Part shown: positions 1-7,088 of the stretch, piece by piece
Position numbering within the stretch: the first letter of the stretch is position 1
Layout of the letters: every line of letters begins with the position of its first letter
Assembly (NCBI GenBank): GCA_002733505.1
Contig: NVVW01000023.1
Span: 1 to 43,043 of the forward strand
Source: Methylophaga sp.
Lineage (GTDB): Bacteria > Pseudomonadota > Gammaproteobacteria > Nitrosococcales > Methylophagaceae
Direction of reading: 5' to 3'
DNA: 43,043 bases
The notes under the pieces: generated by a model
Told to the model about the DNA's origin: nothing
The model's database searches: none
Seen by the model: only the letters and a program-made list of their open reading frames with translations
Program-made: the position numbers and the translations under genes

Positions 1-52
1 TGTAAATGTTATTCGTTCTTTTCTGGGCATTGTCGTTTCCTAATAAAACTGG

Positions 53-75
53 GTAAATTATAGGCTATAATTTAC
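53..75. repeat. Perfect 10-bp palindrome with 3-nt spacer
   Basis: The arms GTAAATTATA and TATAATTTAC flank GGC. The right arm contains a perfect TATAAT (66-71), but no good -35 sits 16-18 nt upstream of it. It lies just before the truncated terminase frame. It could be an operator, a weak promoter, or the end structure of an element inserted in the terminase. The reading frames of positions 1-63 end in stop codons at 41-43 and 61-63, with no recognisable protein. Confidence 0.6.
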
Positions 76-113
76 TGCATGATTATTAGACCACAACAGA
101 TACCTTAACTGAC

Positions 114-1076
114 ATGATTAGCAGCGGTCTTTATCATGTGCTGCCAACCGTAGATATGTATTTGGGTCTTGAATTGGGTGTTTTAGATGAACAATTCATG
201 CTCAGAATGCGTGATGAGCTGTCACCTGATGAATATCTCAGACAAATATTATGCATGAACATATCATCACGAAACCTGATATGGGAAAAACATGTTAGAC
301 GCGCTATGGCAGTTGGTTTGGCGGCCAACATTGAGTTGGCAGAATCTTTACCGGGGATGAAATATAAGAAGCGTGGCATGATCTCTTTTGGCTATGATGC
401 CGGCGGCCACGGTGAAGATCCATTGTCATCAAAACATGCATTAATCGTGACTGAGCAAATTGGCAATTTCACCTGTTTTGTTTATGCGAAAACATGGCCT
501 GCAGGTGCGGATGATGGCGTGGTTAAAAAAGATTTATTAGGCTTGTGGGAATATTTCATGCCTGACTTTGCCATGGGCGATGCTTATGGTGTTGGCATGT
601 TAACGCAGCTTAATGATGAACTGTTTGCCACGGGGTTAACAGATGTTGACCGAAGAACTATTGGTGATGGCGATAGCACTGCCACCACTTGGACGGATTG
701 GGCGTTTGCACCGATTAGATTTGAAGGCATGACCAAGCATTCGATGGCGCAAGCACTGCGAAGCATATTTCACAACAACCAGGCCGCTATTCCATATTTC
801 GATGATAGTGATACATCGCCCGAACTGGCTGACATTAAAGAAATGGTTCGCCAATTTCCAAACATCATTCCCGTGCAAACCAAAACAAGTTATGCAAGCT
901 ATAAAAGAGCGAACACAAAGATGGGCGATGATTTATTTGATGCAGCCATGGCCGCCGTTTGGGGATTGGTAACTCAAGGTATTTGCAGCATTCAAACTGT
1001 CATTGCACAGCGAACACAAACACGAGAACAATTAATGGCTGCACCTGCAGCAACTGGAACTATAGGATATCGTTGA
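114..1076 (+). CDS. Terminase large subunit, C-terminal (nuclease) half only
   Basis: The product is 320 residues, where a complete large terminase is usually about 450-600. It begins in the linker that follows the ATPase domain (HVLPTVDMYL) and continues with the RNase H-like nuclease: the acidic SFGYDAGG segment near residue 93, DFAMGDAYGVG near 150, and the closing acidic GDDLFDAAMAA near 280. No Walker A or B motif is present. The frame is open upstream only to a TAG at 87-89, and the ATG at 114 has no convincing ribosome binding site. The gene therefore looks like the 3' part of an interrupted or split gene. Portal starts 1 nt after its stop. As packaging motor, the protein would need the missing ATPase supplied by another ORF outside the window. 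Confidence 0.8.
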   Translation: MISSGLYHVLPTVDMYLGLELGVLDEQFMLRMRDELSPDEYLRQILCMNISSRNLIWEKHVRRAMAVGLAANIELAESLPGMKYKKRGMISFGYDAGGHGEDPLSSKHALIVTEQIGNFTCFVYAKTWPAGADDGVVKKDLLGLWEYFMPDFAMGDAYGVGMLTQLNDELFATGLTDVDRRTIGDGDSTATTWTDWAFAPIRFEGMTKHSMAQALRSIFHNNQAAIPYFDDSDTSPELADIKEMVRQFPNIIPVQTKTSYASYKRANTKMGDDLFDAAMAAVWGLVTQGICSIQTVIAQRTQTREQLMAAPAATGTIGYR

Positions 1077-1077
1077 T

Positions 1078-2442
1078 ATGGGCATTATAACTTCATTTAA
1101 AAACATGTTTGGCAAGTCACAGCCGGTTGCTGTTGCAGAAACAAACAGCTTGCCAGGGGATAAGCATCCGTCAACTGAAAAAGGTAGTCGCGCTAATCCT
1201 GAAAATGGGTTGAAATATCAATATCGACAAATGTGGGTTGATCCTGAATTACGCCAAGCGATATTGGATGTGAGAGAAATGGATCGCGTTGATGGCCGTG
1301 TTAAGAAGATCCACAAGCGCATGGCCAACACTGCCGTTAAGGGTGGCTTGAAACTGGACATAAAAGGCAATAACAAGCGCGTAATTAAACTATGGAAACA
1401 GTTTGAACGGAGGCTGCACCTGAACAAACATCAAAAACTTTATTCTGATGCACGCGGCTTGGCGATGGAAGGAAACTTACCGTTGCAAGTTGTTATTGAT
1501 CAATTTAACCGCGTGTCAGGTGCAATTCGTATGCCAGCCGAAACTATATTGCCAATAGTCAGTGAAAACGGACAGTTCAAGGATGTTCACCATGCCTATG
1601 ATCAGTATGATTTAACTACAGGGCAACCCATGGCAAGCTTTGCCCTGTGGCAGTTACAGATTGCACGACTCAACCCTGATTCATGGGACGATATGGGCGC
1701 ACTGGGCCGGCCTTATTTAGATGCCAACCGTGAAGTGTGGCGAAAATTACGGATGACAGAGCAGGATTTAGTTATTCGTCGTCGTCAACGTGCACCGCTG
1801 AGAATGTCTCACGTTTTAGAGGGGGCAAGTGAAGAAGATTTGAAATTGTACCAGGAACAAGTCGAGGCTGATCAGGGTGAGATAACTACTGATTTTTATG
1901 CCAACAAAAAAGGTGGCGTAACGCCCATTCAAGGTGATGCTAATTTAGATCAGATAGCAGACGTGACCTATTTACTTGATACTTTTTATGCCGGTTCGCC
2001 TGCACCCAAGGGCTTGTTTGGTTATACGGGGGAGTTGGCACGGGACATTTTAGAGGACATGAAAAAGGATTATTTCGACGAAATTGATGCCATGCAAGAC
2101 ATTCAATCATCGGTTTATGATCAAATATTCAGACTAGATTTGTTATTAAATGGTGTGAACCCTGAACAATATGAATTTAAAGTAGTATTTAGCGAGCGTC
2201 GAACAGATACGCGTAATCAACTGGCTGATTTGGCACTAAAACACAAAGCAATCGGTGTGCCGTACGAAAGCGTGTGGAAAGTGGCAGGGCTTAACCCTGA
2301 TGACATTATGACCGAGATTAAAGCTGAGAAACGAAGCAATGATCCTTATCCTGAAGAGACAGATGATAAGGGTGGCGATGTCAGCATTACACCCAGCAAC
2401 GCCCCTAAAGGGGAATCGGCAACGAGCATTACTAATGGCTGA
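1078..2442 (+). CDS. Phage portal protein
   Basis: This 454-residue protein has the size, position and sequence character of a phage portal, the dodecameric ring at the capsid vertex through which DNA is packaged. Supporting features are the central LPLQVVIDQFNR segment, the LLDTFYAGSPAPKGLFGYTG stretch near residues 300-320 and an acidic helix after it (ARDILEDMKKDYFDE). The C-terminal tail from about residue 420 is low complexity and probably disordered. It starts 1 nt after the terminase stop and is followed by the head-morphogenesis gene after a repeat-bearing gap. Assignment rests on family resemblance and the terminase-portal-gpF order. Confidence 0.88.
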   Translation: MGIITSFKNMFGKSQPVAVAETNSLPGDKHPSTEKGSRANPENGLKYQYRQMWVDPELRQAILDVREMDRVDGRVKKIHKRMANTAVKGGLKLDIKGNNKRVIKLWKQFERRLHLNKHQKLYSDARGLAMEGNLPLQVVIDQFNRVSGAIRMPAETILPIVSENGQFKDVHHAYDQYDLTTGQPMASFALWQLQIARLNPDSWDDMGALGRPYLDANREVWRKLRMTEQDLVIRRRQRAPLRMSHVLEGASEEDLKLYQEQVEADQGEITTDFYANKKGGVTPIQGDANLDQIADVTYLLDTFYAGSPAPKGLFGYTGELARDILEDMKKDYFDEIDAMQDIQSSVYDQIFRLDLLLNGVNPEQYEFKVVFSERRTDTRNQLADLALKHKAIGVPYESVWKVAGLNPDDIMTEIKAEKRSNDPYPEETDDKGGDVSITPSNAPKGESATSITNG

Positions 2443-2443
2443 A

Positions 2444-2484
2444 ACCTCCAGACCTCCACATCTGACCTCCAGACCAAACCTCCA
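2444..2484 (+). repeat. Four direct copies of ACCTCCA
   Basis: Copies lie at 2444, 2452, 2465 and 2478 (steps of 8, 13 and 13 nt) in the gap between portal and head-morphogenesis genes. ACCTCC equals the anti-Shine-Dalgarno end of 16S rRNA, so the transcript carries four sequences able to pair with ribosome binding sites. The next gene begins at 2502 with only a weak AGGGC upstream. Confidence 0.75.
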
Positions 2485-2501
2485 GAGCAGGGCTTGCTAT
2501 A

Positions 2502-3608
2502 ATGGCTGAAAAAACAACAATTAACATCAAGGACGCGATTAAAGTGGCATCAGAAAAGGCGCGCAACCAGGCCAGCATGCTAGATCGCAAAGCACTAGAT
2601 GAATTAACCGTGCTTTATCGTCGTGCAGTTGATGATATTCGGGCGGAAATTAACAGGAAATCCGGTAGCGGCGGAGCACTTAATATTAGTGTTCTTAATG
2701 AATTGTTGCGGTTAACTGAAGCACGATTAAATCAGTTTCGCAAAGCACGTGATACGCTGCTTGAAAACCGCATGATTGATGCCGCCAAGCTAGGTGCTGC
2801 CCCTGCGCTGGCAGGTGGAGCGGTAGTTGGCATAAGCTTAACGGGGGTTGCGCATGACGCGGTGTTACAAGCCAAACACTTTATTGCCAAAGATGGTTTG
2901 CAACTATCCGATAGGATTTGGCGAATTGATAATCATGCCCGGCAAGTTGTGAGTGATGCAATTCAATATGCCATTGTGCGCGGCCATTCTGCAACACAAG
3001 CCGCGCTTGACTTTATCGATGATGGACAAGCTGTTCCGCTCGATGTTGCTAGCAAAATATCGCAGGCTAATAGTGCGAGTGTCAACCGTGAAATCATTAA
3101 AAACATAATGGGTGACAAGGGCACACCTTATGACAACGCGCTTCGTTTGTTTAGAACTGAGATCAACAGAGCCCACGGAAATGCATATCAAGCTTCTGTT
3201 TTCTCACACCCAGACGTGATCGGCACGCGATTTCTGTTGTCCCCAAACCACCCTAAGCATGATATTTGCGATATGCACGCCTCTGCTAATTTGTATGGTC
3301 TTGGCGCTGGCGTATACCCTGAAGGTAAAAACCCGTACCCTGCCCATCCTAACACGCTAAGTTTTGTTGAGGCGGTGTTTAAAGATGAAGTAACCGCCAA
3401 GGATAAAGCAGGGAAAACCACCCGCATGGGCTGGCTAGAACAGCAAAGCCAGCAACATCAAAACAGTGTTCTAGGGTTGCATAAAGCGTGGATGTTGCGC
3501 GAGGGTTATTTGAAGGAATACACTATTGATGAGCCGTGGAGCGTGTTGAAAAAACAACTAGAAAAAATGGGTGTAACCATTCCAGATGCGGGGTCATTAA
3601 ATGAATAA
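2502..3608 (+). CDS. Head morphogenesis protein (Mu gpF / SPP1 gp7-like)
   Basis: The 368-residue product matches the minor head protein family that follows portal in Mu- and SPP1-like phages. The N-terminal half is helical. The diagnostic part is residues about 200-300: an LFRTEINRAHGNAY segment, then a cysteine/histidine cluster in PKHDICDMHA and the PYPAHPNTLS motif. These proteins sit inside or at the portal and are thought to help head assembly or DNA entry. The end overlaps the next small gene by 8 nt. Its start lacks a strong Shine-Dalgarno and is preceded by the ACCTCCA repeats. Confidence 0.87.
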   Translation: MAEKTTINIKDAIKVASEKARNQASMLDRKALDELTVLYRRAVDDIRAEINRKSGSGGALNISVLNELLRLTEARLNQFRKARDTLLENRMIDAAKLGAAPALAGGAVVGISLTGVAHDAVLQAKHFIAKDGLQLSDRIWRIDNHARQVVSDAIQYAIVRGHSATQAALDFIDDGQAVPLDVASKISQANSASVNREIIKNIMGDKGTPYDNALRLFRTEINRAHGNAYQASVFSHPDVIGTRFLLSPNHPKHDICDMHASANLYGLGAGVYPEGKNPYPAHPNTLSFVEAVFKDEVTAKDKAGKTTRMGWLEQQSQQHQNSVLGLHKAWMLREGYLKEYTIDEPWSVLKKQLEKMGVTIPDAGSLNE

Positions 3609-3780
3609 TGCAAAACTAGCACAAGCACTACGCCCGCAAGTGCGTTGCCCGCATTGTCGCAGTGTTATCTTTGACGGCTTAGTCATTAAAAGCCGCATAA
3701 TTCGTGTTTTGTTCTGTGGTGCCGAGGCTAAATGTTACTGCAAGGCGTGGGTGGTAGTGCCGCTTGTTTATTCTGAGTAA
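3601..3780 (+). CDS. Small zinc-ribbon protein, Com-like
   Basis: The 59-residue protein has paired cysteines C16-x2-C19 (RCPHCR) and a second cluster C39, C45 and C47 (FCGAEAKCYCKAW), a likely zinc-binding ribbon. It overlaps the end of the head-morphogenesis gene, which suggests translational coupling. The layout resembles Mu Com, a zinc-binding translational activator of the mom DNA-modification gene. The resemblance is limited to size and cysteine spacing, and no mom-like gene lies nearby; three DNA methyltransferases are encoded far downstream. The coding call is stronger than the Com call. Confidence 0.72.
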   Translation: MNNAKLAQALRPQVRCPHCRSVIFDGLVIKSRIIRVLFCGAEAKCYCKAWVVVPLVYSE

Positions 3781-3834
3781 ATAATATGATATAAAATAAC
3801 ATTGCCCATGTGATTAACAACGCGAGACTAAAAT

Positions 3835-4032
3835 ATGAATATCTCAGAACGAAAACTTGAACTTGAAAAGCGGATCCTTGATCTTGTTGTAAGTGAGGCT
3901 CAAAAATTTAATGAAGAAACTGGCGTTTTCATAACATCAGTTTCTATTGATAGCAGTGTTAGGGTAAATACTTCTGACCAAAAAGTGCAACAGGTTGTAT
4001 TTACTAGGGTTGCATCGGAAACTGATTTATAA
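3835..4032 (+). CDS. Hypothetical protein, possible cassette gene
   Basis: The 65-residue protein is not recognised. Its N-terminal half is a charged helix (ERKLELEKRILDLV) and the rest is probably beta strands. It is AT-rich compared with the flanking structural genes. Its stop codon is embedded in TTATAAC, exactly like the next ORF, and a long imperfect inverted repeat follows at once. That arrangement is typical of integron gene cassettes but is not proof of one. Confidence 0.6.
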   Translation: MNISERKLELEKRILDLVVSEAQKFNEETGVFITSVSIDSSVRVNTSDQKVQQVVFTRVASETDL

Positions 4033-4157
4033 CACCAAAATAACGAGCCACAAATGATAATAGAAGAATCATCCAAGTGGCATTAATTTTAATAAAAACA
4101 GAATTTTCAAAACCGTGACGCTTATTTGTGGTCGCTGTTGATTTTTTTGTTATAAAT
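4025..4157 (+). repeat. attC-like long imperfect inverted repeat
   Basis: The outer arms are ATTTATAAC (4025-4033) and GTTATAAAT (4149-4157), perfectly complementary. The inner arms are CGA-G-CCACAAAT (4044-4055) and ATTTGTGGTCG (4124-4134), complementary over 11 bp with one extrahelical G. The 68 nt between them form a variable centre. Two nested box pairs, an extrahelical base and a total near 130 nt match integron attC sites. The stop codon of the upstream ORF lies in the left outer box and the next ORF begins 17 nt after the right outer box. Against this, the right box is GTTATAA rather than the classic GTTRRRY, the spacers are long, and no integron integrase is present. Confidence 0.42.
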
Positions 4158-4173
4158 GTGAATAGGAAAGATT

Positions 4174-4446
4174 ATGAGTAACATATATATTAAAAAGCCA
4201 GTAAAAATTGAGGCTATAAAATGGACGGGCGATAATGTCGAAGAAATACAAGATTTTGTAAATGACGGCAGTTCTGGCTTGGATTTTAACGGAAACATGG
4301 CAATACAAACACTTGAAGGAGGTCATATTGCTACAACCGGAGACATGATAATAAAAGGTGTTCATGGTGAACATTATCCATGTAAGCCAGATATTTTTGA
4401 AAAAACGTATTACACCCAGGAAGAATATGCGCAGTTAGATTTATAA
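4174..4446 (+). CDS. Small conserved phage-type protein of unknown function
   Basis: The 90-residue protein carries a C-terminal signature ([20 protein letters not shown]) that I recognise from many small uncharacterised phage and prophage proteins, where it forms a compact beta-rich domain. No enzymatic motif is visible. The start at 4174 follows GGAAAGATT, an acceptable ribosome binding site. Like the previous ORF it ends within TTATAAC (4441-4447). The matching downstream half of an attC-like site is not found for this one. Confidence 0.78.
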   Translation: MSNIYIKKPVKIEAIKWTGDNVEEIQDFVNDGSSGLDFNGNMAIQTLEGGHIATTGDMIIKGVHGEHYPCKPDIFEKTYYTQEEYAQLDL

Positions 4447-4506
4447 CAATGCGTTAATCGGCAAGAGATAAAACGCACCATAACAACATTAATCACCCGC
4501 GCAAAC

Positions 4507-4536
4507 TTGACAGCTAAAGCGCGGTTGGTGTAAAGT
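4507..4536 (+). promoter_or_regulatory. Predicted sigma70 promoter for a small RNA
   Basis: A perfect -35 TTGACA (4507-4512) and a -10 TAAAGT (4531-4536) are separated by 18 nt. Transcription would start near 4543, at the first stem of the candidate RNA. An imperfect inverted repeat (CACCCGCGC / GCGCGGttGGTG, about 4493-4530) overlaps the promoter and could be an operator. Confidence 0.5.
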
Positions 4537-4540
4537 TAAA

Positions 4541-4624
4541 ACACATCGGCAAAATCCGATGTCAGGGTTCGAAAGCCTTGTTTTTCTTGGAGACGCCCAA
4601 TCAGCCGCGTCACGCGGTTTTTTT
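4541..4624 (+). ncRNA. Candidate C4-like antisense regulatory RNA
   Basis: About 84 nt lie between a predicted promoter and a rho-independent terminator, with no ORF. Stem 1 is ACATCGG (4543-4549) with CCGATGT (4556-4562). Stem 2 is CAGGG (4563-4567) with CCTTG (4576-4580) and loop TTCGAAAG. Stem 3 is the terminator. The overall arrangement resembles phage P1/P7/P4 C4 immunity RNAs as I remember them. Those RNAs use loop sequences to pair with the leader of a downstream gene. Here the loop TTCGAAAG is complementary to CTTTCGA at 4691-4697 in the leader of the next gene. A covariance-model search would settle the family. Confidence 0.5.
4605..4624 (+). terminator. Rho-independent terminator of the small RNA
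   Basis: CCGCG, loop TCA, CGCGG, then seven T residues (4618-4624). Confidence 0.8.
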
Positions 4625-4640
4625 GTGCCATAATATTATG

Positions 4641-4763
4641 GTGGTTGTGCGTGGGGGAACCTTCGGGTTCGCCGGTTCTCCTTGGCTGGTCTTTCGACCC
4701 TGCGTGCAATCATCACCCTATTCGAAAGTGGGGCGATGGTTAATTTAATTAAGGAGATTAACC
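4641..4763 (+). promoter_or_regulatory. Structured leader, likely target of the upstream RNA
   Basis: The leader holds a UUCG-capped hairpin (GAACC 4657-4661 with GGTTC 4666-4670) and a second hairpin GGTC/GACC (4688-4699). A 9-bp outer pairing with G-U pairs is possible between GGTTGTGCG near 4643 and CGTGCAATC near 4703. CTTTCGA (4691-4697) can pair either with TTCGAAAG inside the leader (4721-4728) or with the identical octamer in the loop of the upstream RNA (4568-4575). A strong Shine-Dalgarno AAGGAG (4751-4756) precedes the ATG at 4764. The design suits antisense control of the two genes that follow. Confidence 0.45.
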
Positions 4764-5075
4764 ATGACATCATTAAATGAAACCCGCGCGATTACGCGTT
4801 TATTAAATAACCTTCCCCTTGTTGATCAACATGATTTGTTGGTGCAACTTCTTCGCGATAGTAAGCCCTCTGCCGTTGAAATATCGCTAATGAAACGCCT
4901 TGGTGATGTGTGTGACAAGCTGGGCGTATTTACGCCTAAGTTCTCTGTGCATGTGCAGCTAAATGAAGCGTCGACACTAGAGATTGACGACACGTTGACA
5001 TGGGAAGACACCGACATAATTAGCCCCGATGTTAGAGTTCAGCTAAACGAGGTGATGAACCATGCCAACATCTAA
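4764..5075 (+). CDS. Hypothetical protein downstream of the C4-like leader
   Basis: The 103-residue acidic protein has a helical N-terminal half (about 1-55) and an extended C-terminal half with two similar segments, VHVQLNE near 62 and VRVQLNE near 91. I do not recognise the family. It has an excellent ribosome binding site and overlaps the next gene by 14 nt, so the pair is probably co-translated. In P1-like systems the position after a C4 RNA is occupied by icd and ant, but nothing in this protein links it to them. Confidence 0.65.
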   Translation: MTSLNETRAITRLLNNLPLVDQHDLLVQLLRDSKPSAVEISLMKRLGDVCDKLGVFTPKFSVHVQLNEASTLEIDDTLTWEDTDIISPDVRVQLNEVMNHANI

Positions 5076-5259
5076 TGACTCCACACAATACATTTCAAGC
5101 CAGCTTGTTTCTGCATTTTATGCGATTAAGATATTAGATTTTATAGTCGCTGAATTGCGAGACAACACCACCACACAATTTAGTTTTGAGCATGTGATGG
5201 CACAAACAAGCTTGGTTGAAATGTCACTCAATAACATGATGAACGAGGTCATTGATTAA
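5062..5259 (+). CDS. Hypothetical small helical protein
   Basis: The 65-residue protein is predicted to be mostly helical, with no cysteines and no membrane segment. It overlaps the preceding gene by 14 nt; GAGGTGATGAACC just upstream supplies a ribosome binding site. Function unknown. It ends before the first copy of the shared intergenic motif, so it closes the small accessory island. Confidence 0.6.
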   Translation: MPTSNDSTQYISSQLVSAFYAIKILDFIVAELRDNTTTQFSFEHVMAQTSLVEMSLNNMMNEVID

Positions 5260-5266
5260 TCAAATG

Positions 5267-5284
5267 TTCCCCCTGTTTTGATTG
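5267..5284 (+). repeat. Intergenic motif copy 1 (paired with 10210-10227)
   Basis: TTCCCCCTGTTTTGATTG is repeated exactly at 10210-10227. The similarity extends leftward to TAATCA, and each copy is followed by AAAAGGTA and then a hairpin terminator just before the next gene. The copies bracket the accessory virion-gene block. They could be phage-specific late promoter or RNA-processing signals, or recombination tracts for exchanging the block. Confidence 0.65.
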
Positions 5285-5333
5285 TGTTTTTGTTGTTTAA
5301 TAGCCCCTAATCAAAAAGGTAGCGTTTACGCAT

Positions 5334-5366
5334 AAGCCACGATTTCTAACGAATTCGTGGCTTTTT
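5334..5366 (+). terminator. Rho-independent terminator
   Basis: AAGCCACGA (5334-5342) pairs with TCGTGGCTT (5355-5363), followed by a T run. It lies directly in front of the gene starting at 5379, separating the accessory island from the virion block. Confidence 0.75.
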
Positions 5367-5378
5367 ATTGGGGATAAC

Positions 5379-5735
5379 ATGGCTGAAAAATTAGAACTTA
5401 TTCTAAAAGAGCTTGATTTTGATGTTGTGAAGGGCAAAGCCTATCGATTACGCATGACGTATGCCAATAAACAGACAGGTTTACCGTTTGATCTCACCTC
5501 ACATAAAGCACGCTTTGTGGCACGGTTAAGTGCTGGCCATGCTGACACTATTGTTAGCTTAGATGAAACCGACGGCATCACGCTTGGCAGTTCAACCAAT
5601 AATATCGAAATTATTGTTCCCGGTATTAATGTTGATGCTAGTGAAATTCGCTATGGATTTGAGCTTGAAGATGCTGCAACGGTGATAACGCCCATGTTGA
5701 CGGGTGATATTACGCTTATTAAGAGCCTTATCTGA
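5379..5735 (+). CDS. Phage immunoglobulin-like/BppU-N-like adaptor protein
   Basis: The 118-residue all-beta protein matches small phage structural proteins built on a pattern of polarised strands: KAYRLRMTY, LTSHKARFVARL, NIEIIVPG, then EIRYGFELED and a closing strand ending GDITLIKSLI. Such domains are found at the N-terminus of baseplate upper proteins and next to fibre genes, usually as an adaptor for fibre attachment. It overlaps the next, collagen-like gene by 1 nt (TGATG), as expected for a fibre-associated pair. Confidence 0.7.
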   Translation: MAEKLELILKELDFDVVKGKAYRLRMTYANKQTGLPFDLTSHKARFVARLSAGHADTIVSLDETDGITLGSSTNNIEIIVPGINVDASEIRYGFELEDAATVITPMLTGDITLIKSLI

Positions 5736-6187
5736 TGTCTGAGCTTGTTGTTAACGAAACACATAACGACCTTATTATCGCGGGCGATGATAATCAGCTA
5801 GATGTGGTTATTGTTCAGCATGATGTGATGGTCGATGGCGGTCACGAACTTACCGTTTTACCTGTTGAAGTTAACCTTGAATTAAGCACTGATGATCTCT
5901 CACTTGATATTGTCGAACAATCAATTGAAGTATTAACAGTTGGTGCTCAAGGCCCCGCTGGCCCCGCTGGTTCAGGCGGTGGTGCAGCATTGCAAACTAT
6001 ATTCGAGCAGCTCGGCGTTGACAATGGTTTTAGAGGTGATTCAGCTCTGGGCACACTAACATCGCAACCGCTTTGGCAGGTTGTCAAAATAATCATTCAA
6101 GAAGATGGCACCCCAATGGAGCTTTATGCCGATGGTGACGATGCATTTGTGCATATTTGGGACGATCGGGCGGGGTTCAACTACTAG
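5735..6187 (+). CDS. Collagen-like virion protein
   Basis: The 150-residue protein has an acidic beta-rich N-terminal domain (about 1-72), a short collagen-like and glycine-rich hinge (GAQGPAGPAGSGGG, about 72-86) and a C-terminal domain of about 65 residues ending in WDDRAGFNY. Collagen repeats in phages drive trimerisation of fibres or head decorations. It begins by 1-nt overlap with the preceding adaptor gene. The TAG stop overlaps a GTG start for the following ORF. Confidence 0.72.
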   Translation: MSELVVNETHNDLIIAGDDNQLDVVIVQHDVMVDGGHELTVLPVEVNLELSTDDLSLDIVEQSIEVLTVGAQGPAGPAGSGGGAALQTIFEQLGVDNGFRGDSALGTLTSQPLWQVVKIIIQEDGTPMELYADGDDAFVHIWDDRAGFNY

Positions 6188-6453
6188 TGATTGATAGTTT
6201 ATCAAAACGCAATGGTAAAGGTGCAAAGTATCAACAAGCATCAGCTTTAAATAGAACTTATCAGCAAGCACTTCTTGATATACAAAGCACAATAAAGAGG
6301 CCGAGCGATGCAACTAGGCTGGCAATATTAAAAGCAGAAGATATTGCGTTTGAAGTTGAAAAAATGATCGGCCGTGAGTTTAGAAAATCGCCGCCTGCGG
6401 TTATAGAGCAATGCAAGCACCAACTGCAATGCGTTCATTATGAAAAGAGGTGA
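6187..6453 (+). CDS. Hypothetical helical protein
   Basis: The open frame begins at an ATG (6157), but the GTG at 6187 overlaps the previous stop (TAGTG), has GCGGGG about ten nt upstream, and avoids a 30-nt overlap, so I prefer it. The protein is then about 88 residues. It is basic and helical, with a QxxxxNRTYQQALLDIQ segment and a C-terminal CKHQLQC pair. No family is recognised. Confidence 0.5.
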   Translation: MIDSLSKRNGKGAKYQQASALNRTYQQALLDIQSTIKRPSDATRLAILKAEDIAFEVEKMIGREFRKSPPAVIEQCKHQLQCVHYEKR

Positions 6454-6455
6454 TT

Positions 6456-7088
6456 ATGCGATTATTCAAATGGTTTTTAATTGGTTTTTGCTTAGCGGTT
6501 TCAGTAGGTTTTTGCACTGCTCAAGCCTACATGATTGGCGAAATACCCCCCAACAGCACAGCATTCATCACACTAGAAAATCAGCCAATAGATTACGACA
6601 TTAATAACCCACCTGAAATTGAGGTATCCATGTTTGCAGATTTTAGTGATTCGGTGGTTGGAAGTTATCTATTCACTATCTGGGATCATGAAGATCTAGC
6701 TGTAGCAGAAGAGCGGTTAAGTATGGAGTTTGTAGAAATTGGACAACTTAACAAATACGTGCAATTCGGTATCAGGCAACCCGATAAAAATGTAATGATT
6801 GGTGAAGATGGGCAGTATGTCAACACTGAATCAATTAGCTGGGGTTGGAGATACGCACGATTAGTCACTGGCGCACCTATCGACCTGTGTACACCTGTTG
6901 ATTATTACACTAATTCAGATACAAGCCGAGCGCAACTATTAGGCGTGATTCAGCAGTTTGACAACCTAGTTTCAAACGGTAACGATGCTGGAAAGGTATT
7001 AAGAAGTGTTGCAGATTTGTACAGCAAGGTTGATGAAGTTAAGAACGAGCTGTCAGTTATACGATCTATTGTGAGTGATACGCAATGA
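6456..7088 (+). CDS. Exported protein of unknown function (signal peptide)
   Basis: The start at 6456 lies 6 nt after AAGAGG. The first about 23 residues form a signal peptide (basic MRLFK, hydrophobic core, cleavage probably after TAQA). The mature part of about 187 residues is acidic and beta-rich, followed by a C-terminal helical coiled region (VADLYSKVDEVKNEL). A signal peptide is unusual in a virion-gene block. It suggests a protein sent to the periplasm or envelope, for example in surface exclusion or lysis. I do not recognise the family. It overlaps the next gene by 4 nt. Confidence 0.65.
   Translation: MRLFKWFLIGFCLAVSVGFCTAQAYMIGEIPPNSTAFITLENQPIDYDINNPPEIEVSMFADFSDSVVGSYLFTIWDHEDLAVAEERLSMEFVEIGQLNKYVQFGIRQPDKNVMIGEDGQYVNTESISWGWRYARLVTGAPIDLCTPVDYYTNSDTSRAQLLGVIQQFDNLVSNGNDAGKVLRSVADLYSKVDEVKNELSVIRSIVSDTQ

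Noticed and set aside
2498..2503. TATAAT with a TG extension at the start of the head-morphogenesis gene
   Set aside because: The -10 would overlap the start codon, so it cannot drive this gene; no -35 is visible.
4441..4560. A second attC site after the 90-residue ORF
   Set aside because: Only the left box TTATAAC is present. No complementary right half was found within the expected distance.
4641..4755. A possible GTG-started peptide through the structured leader
   Set aside because: No ribosome binding site; the conserved-looking feature is RNA structure, not protein.
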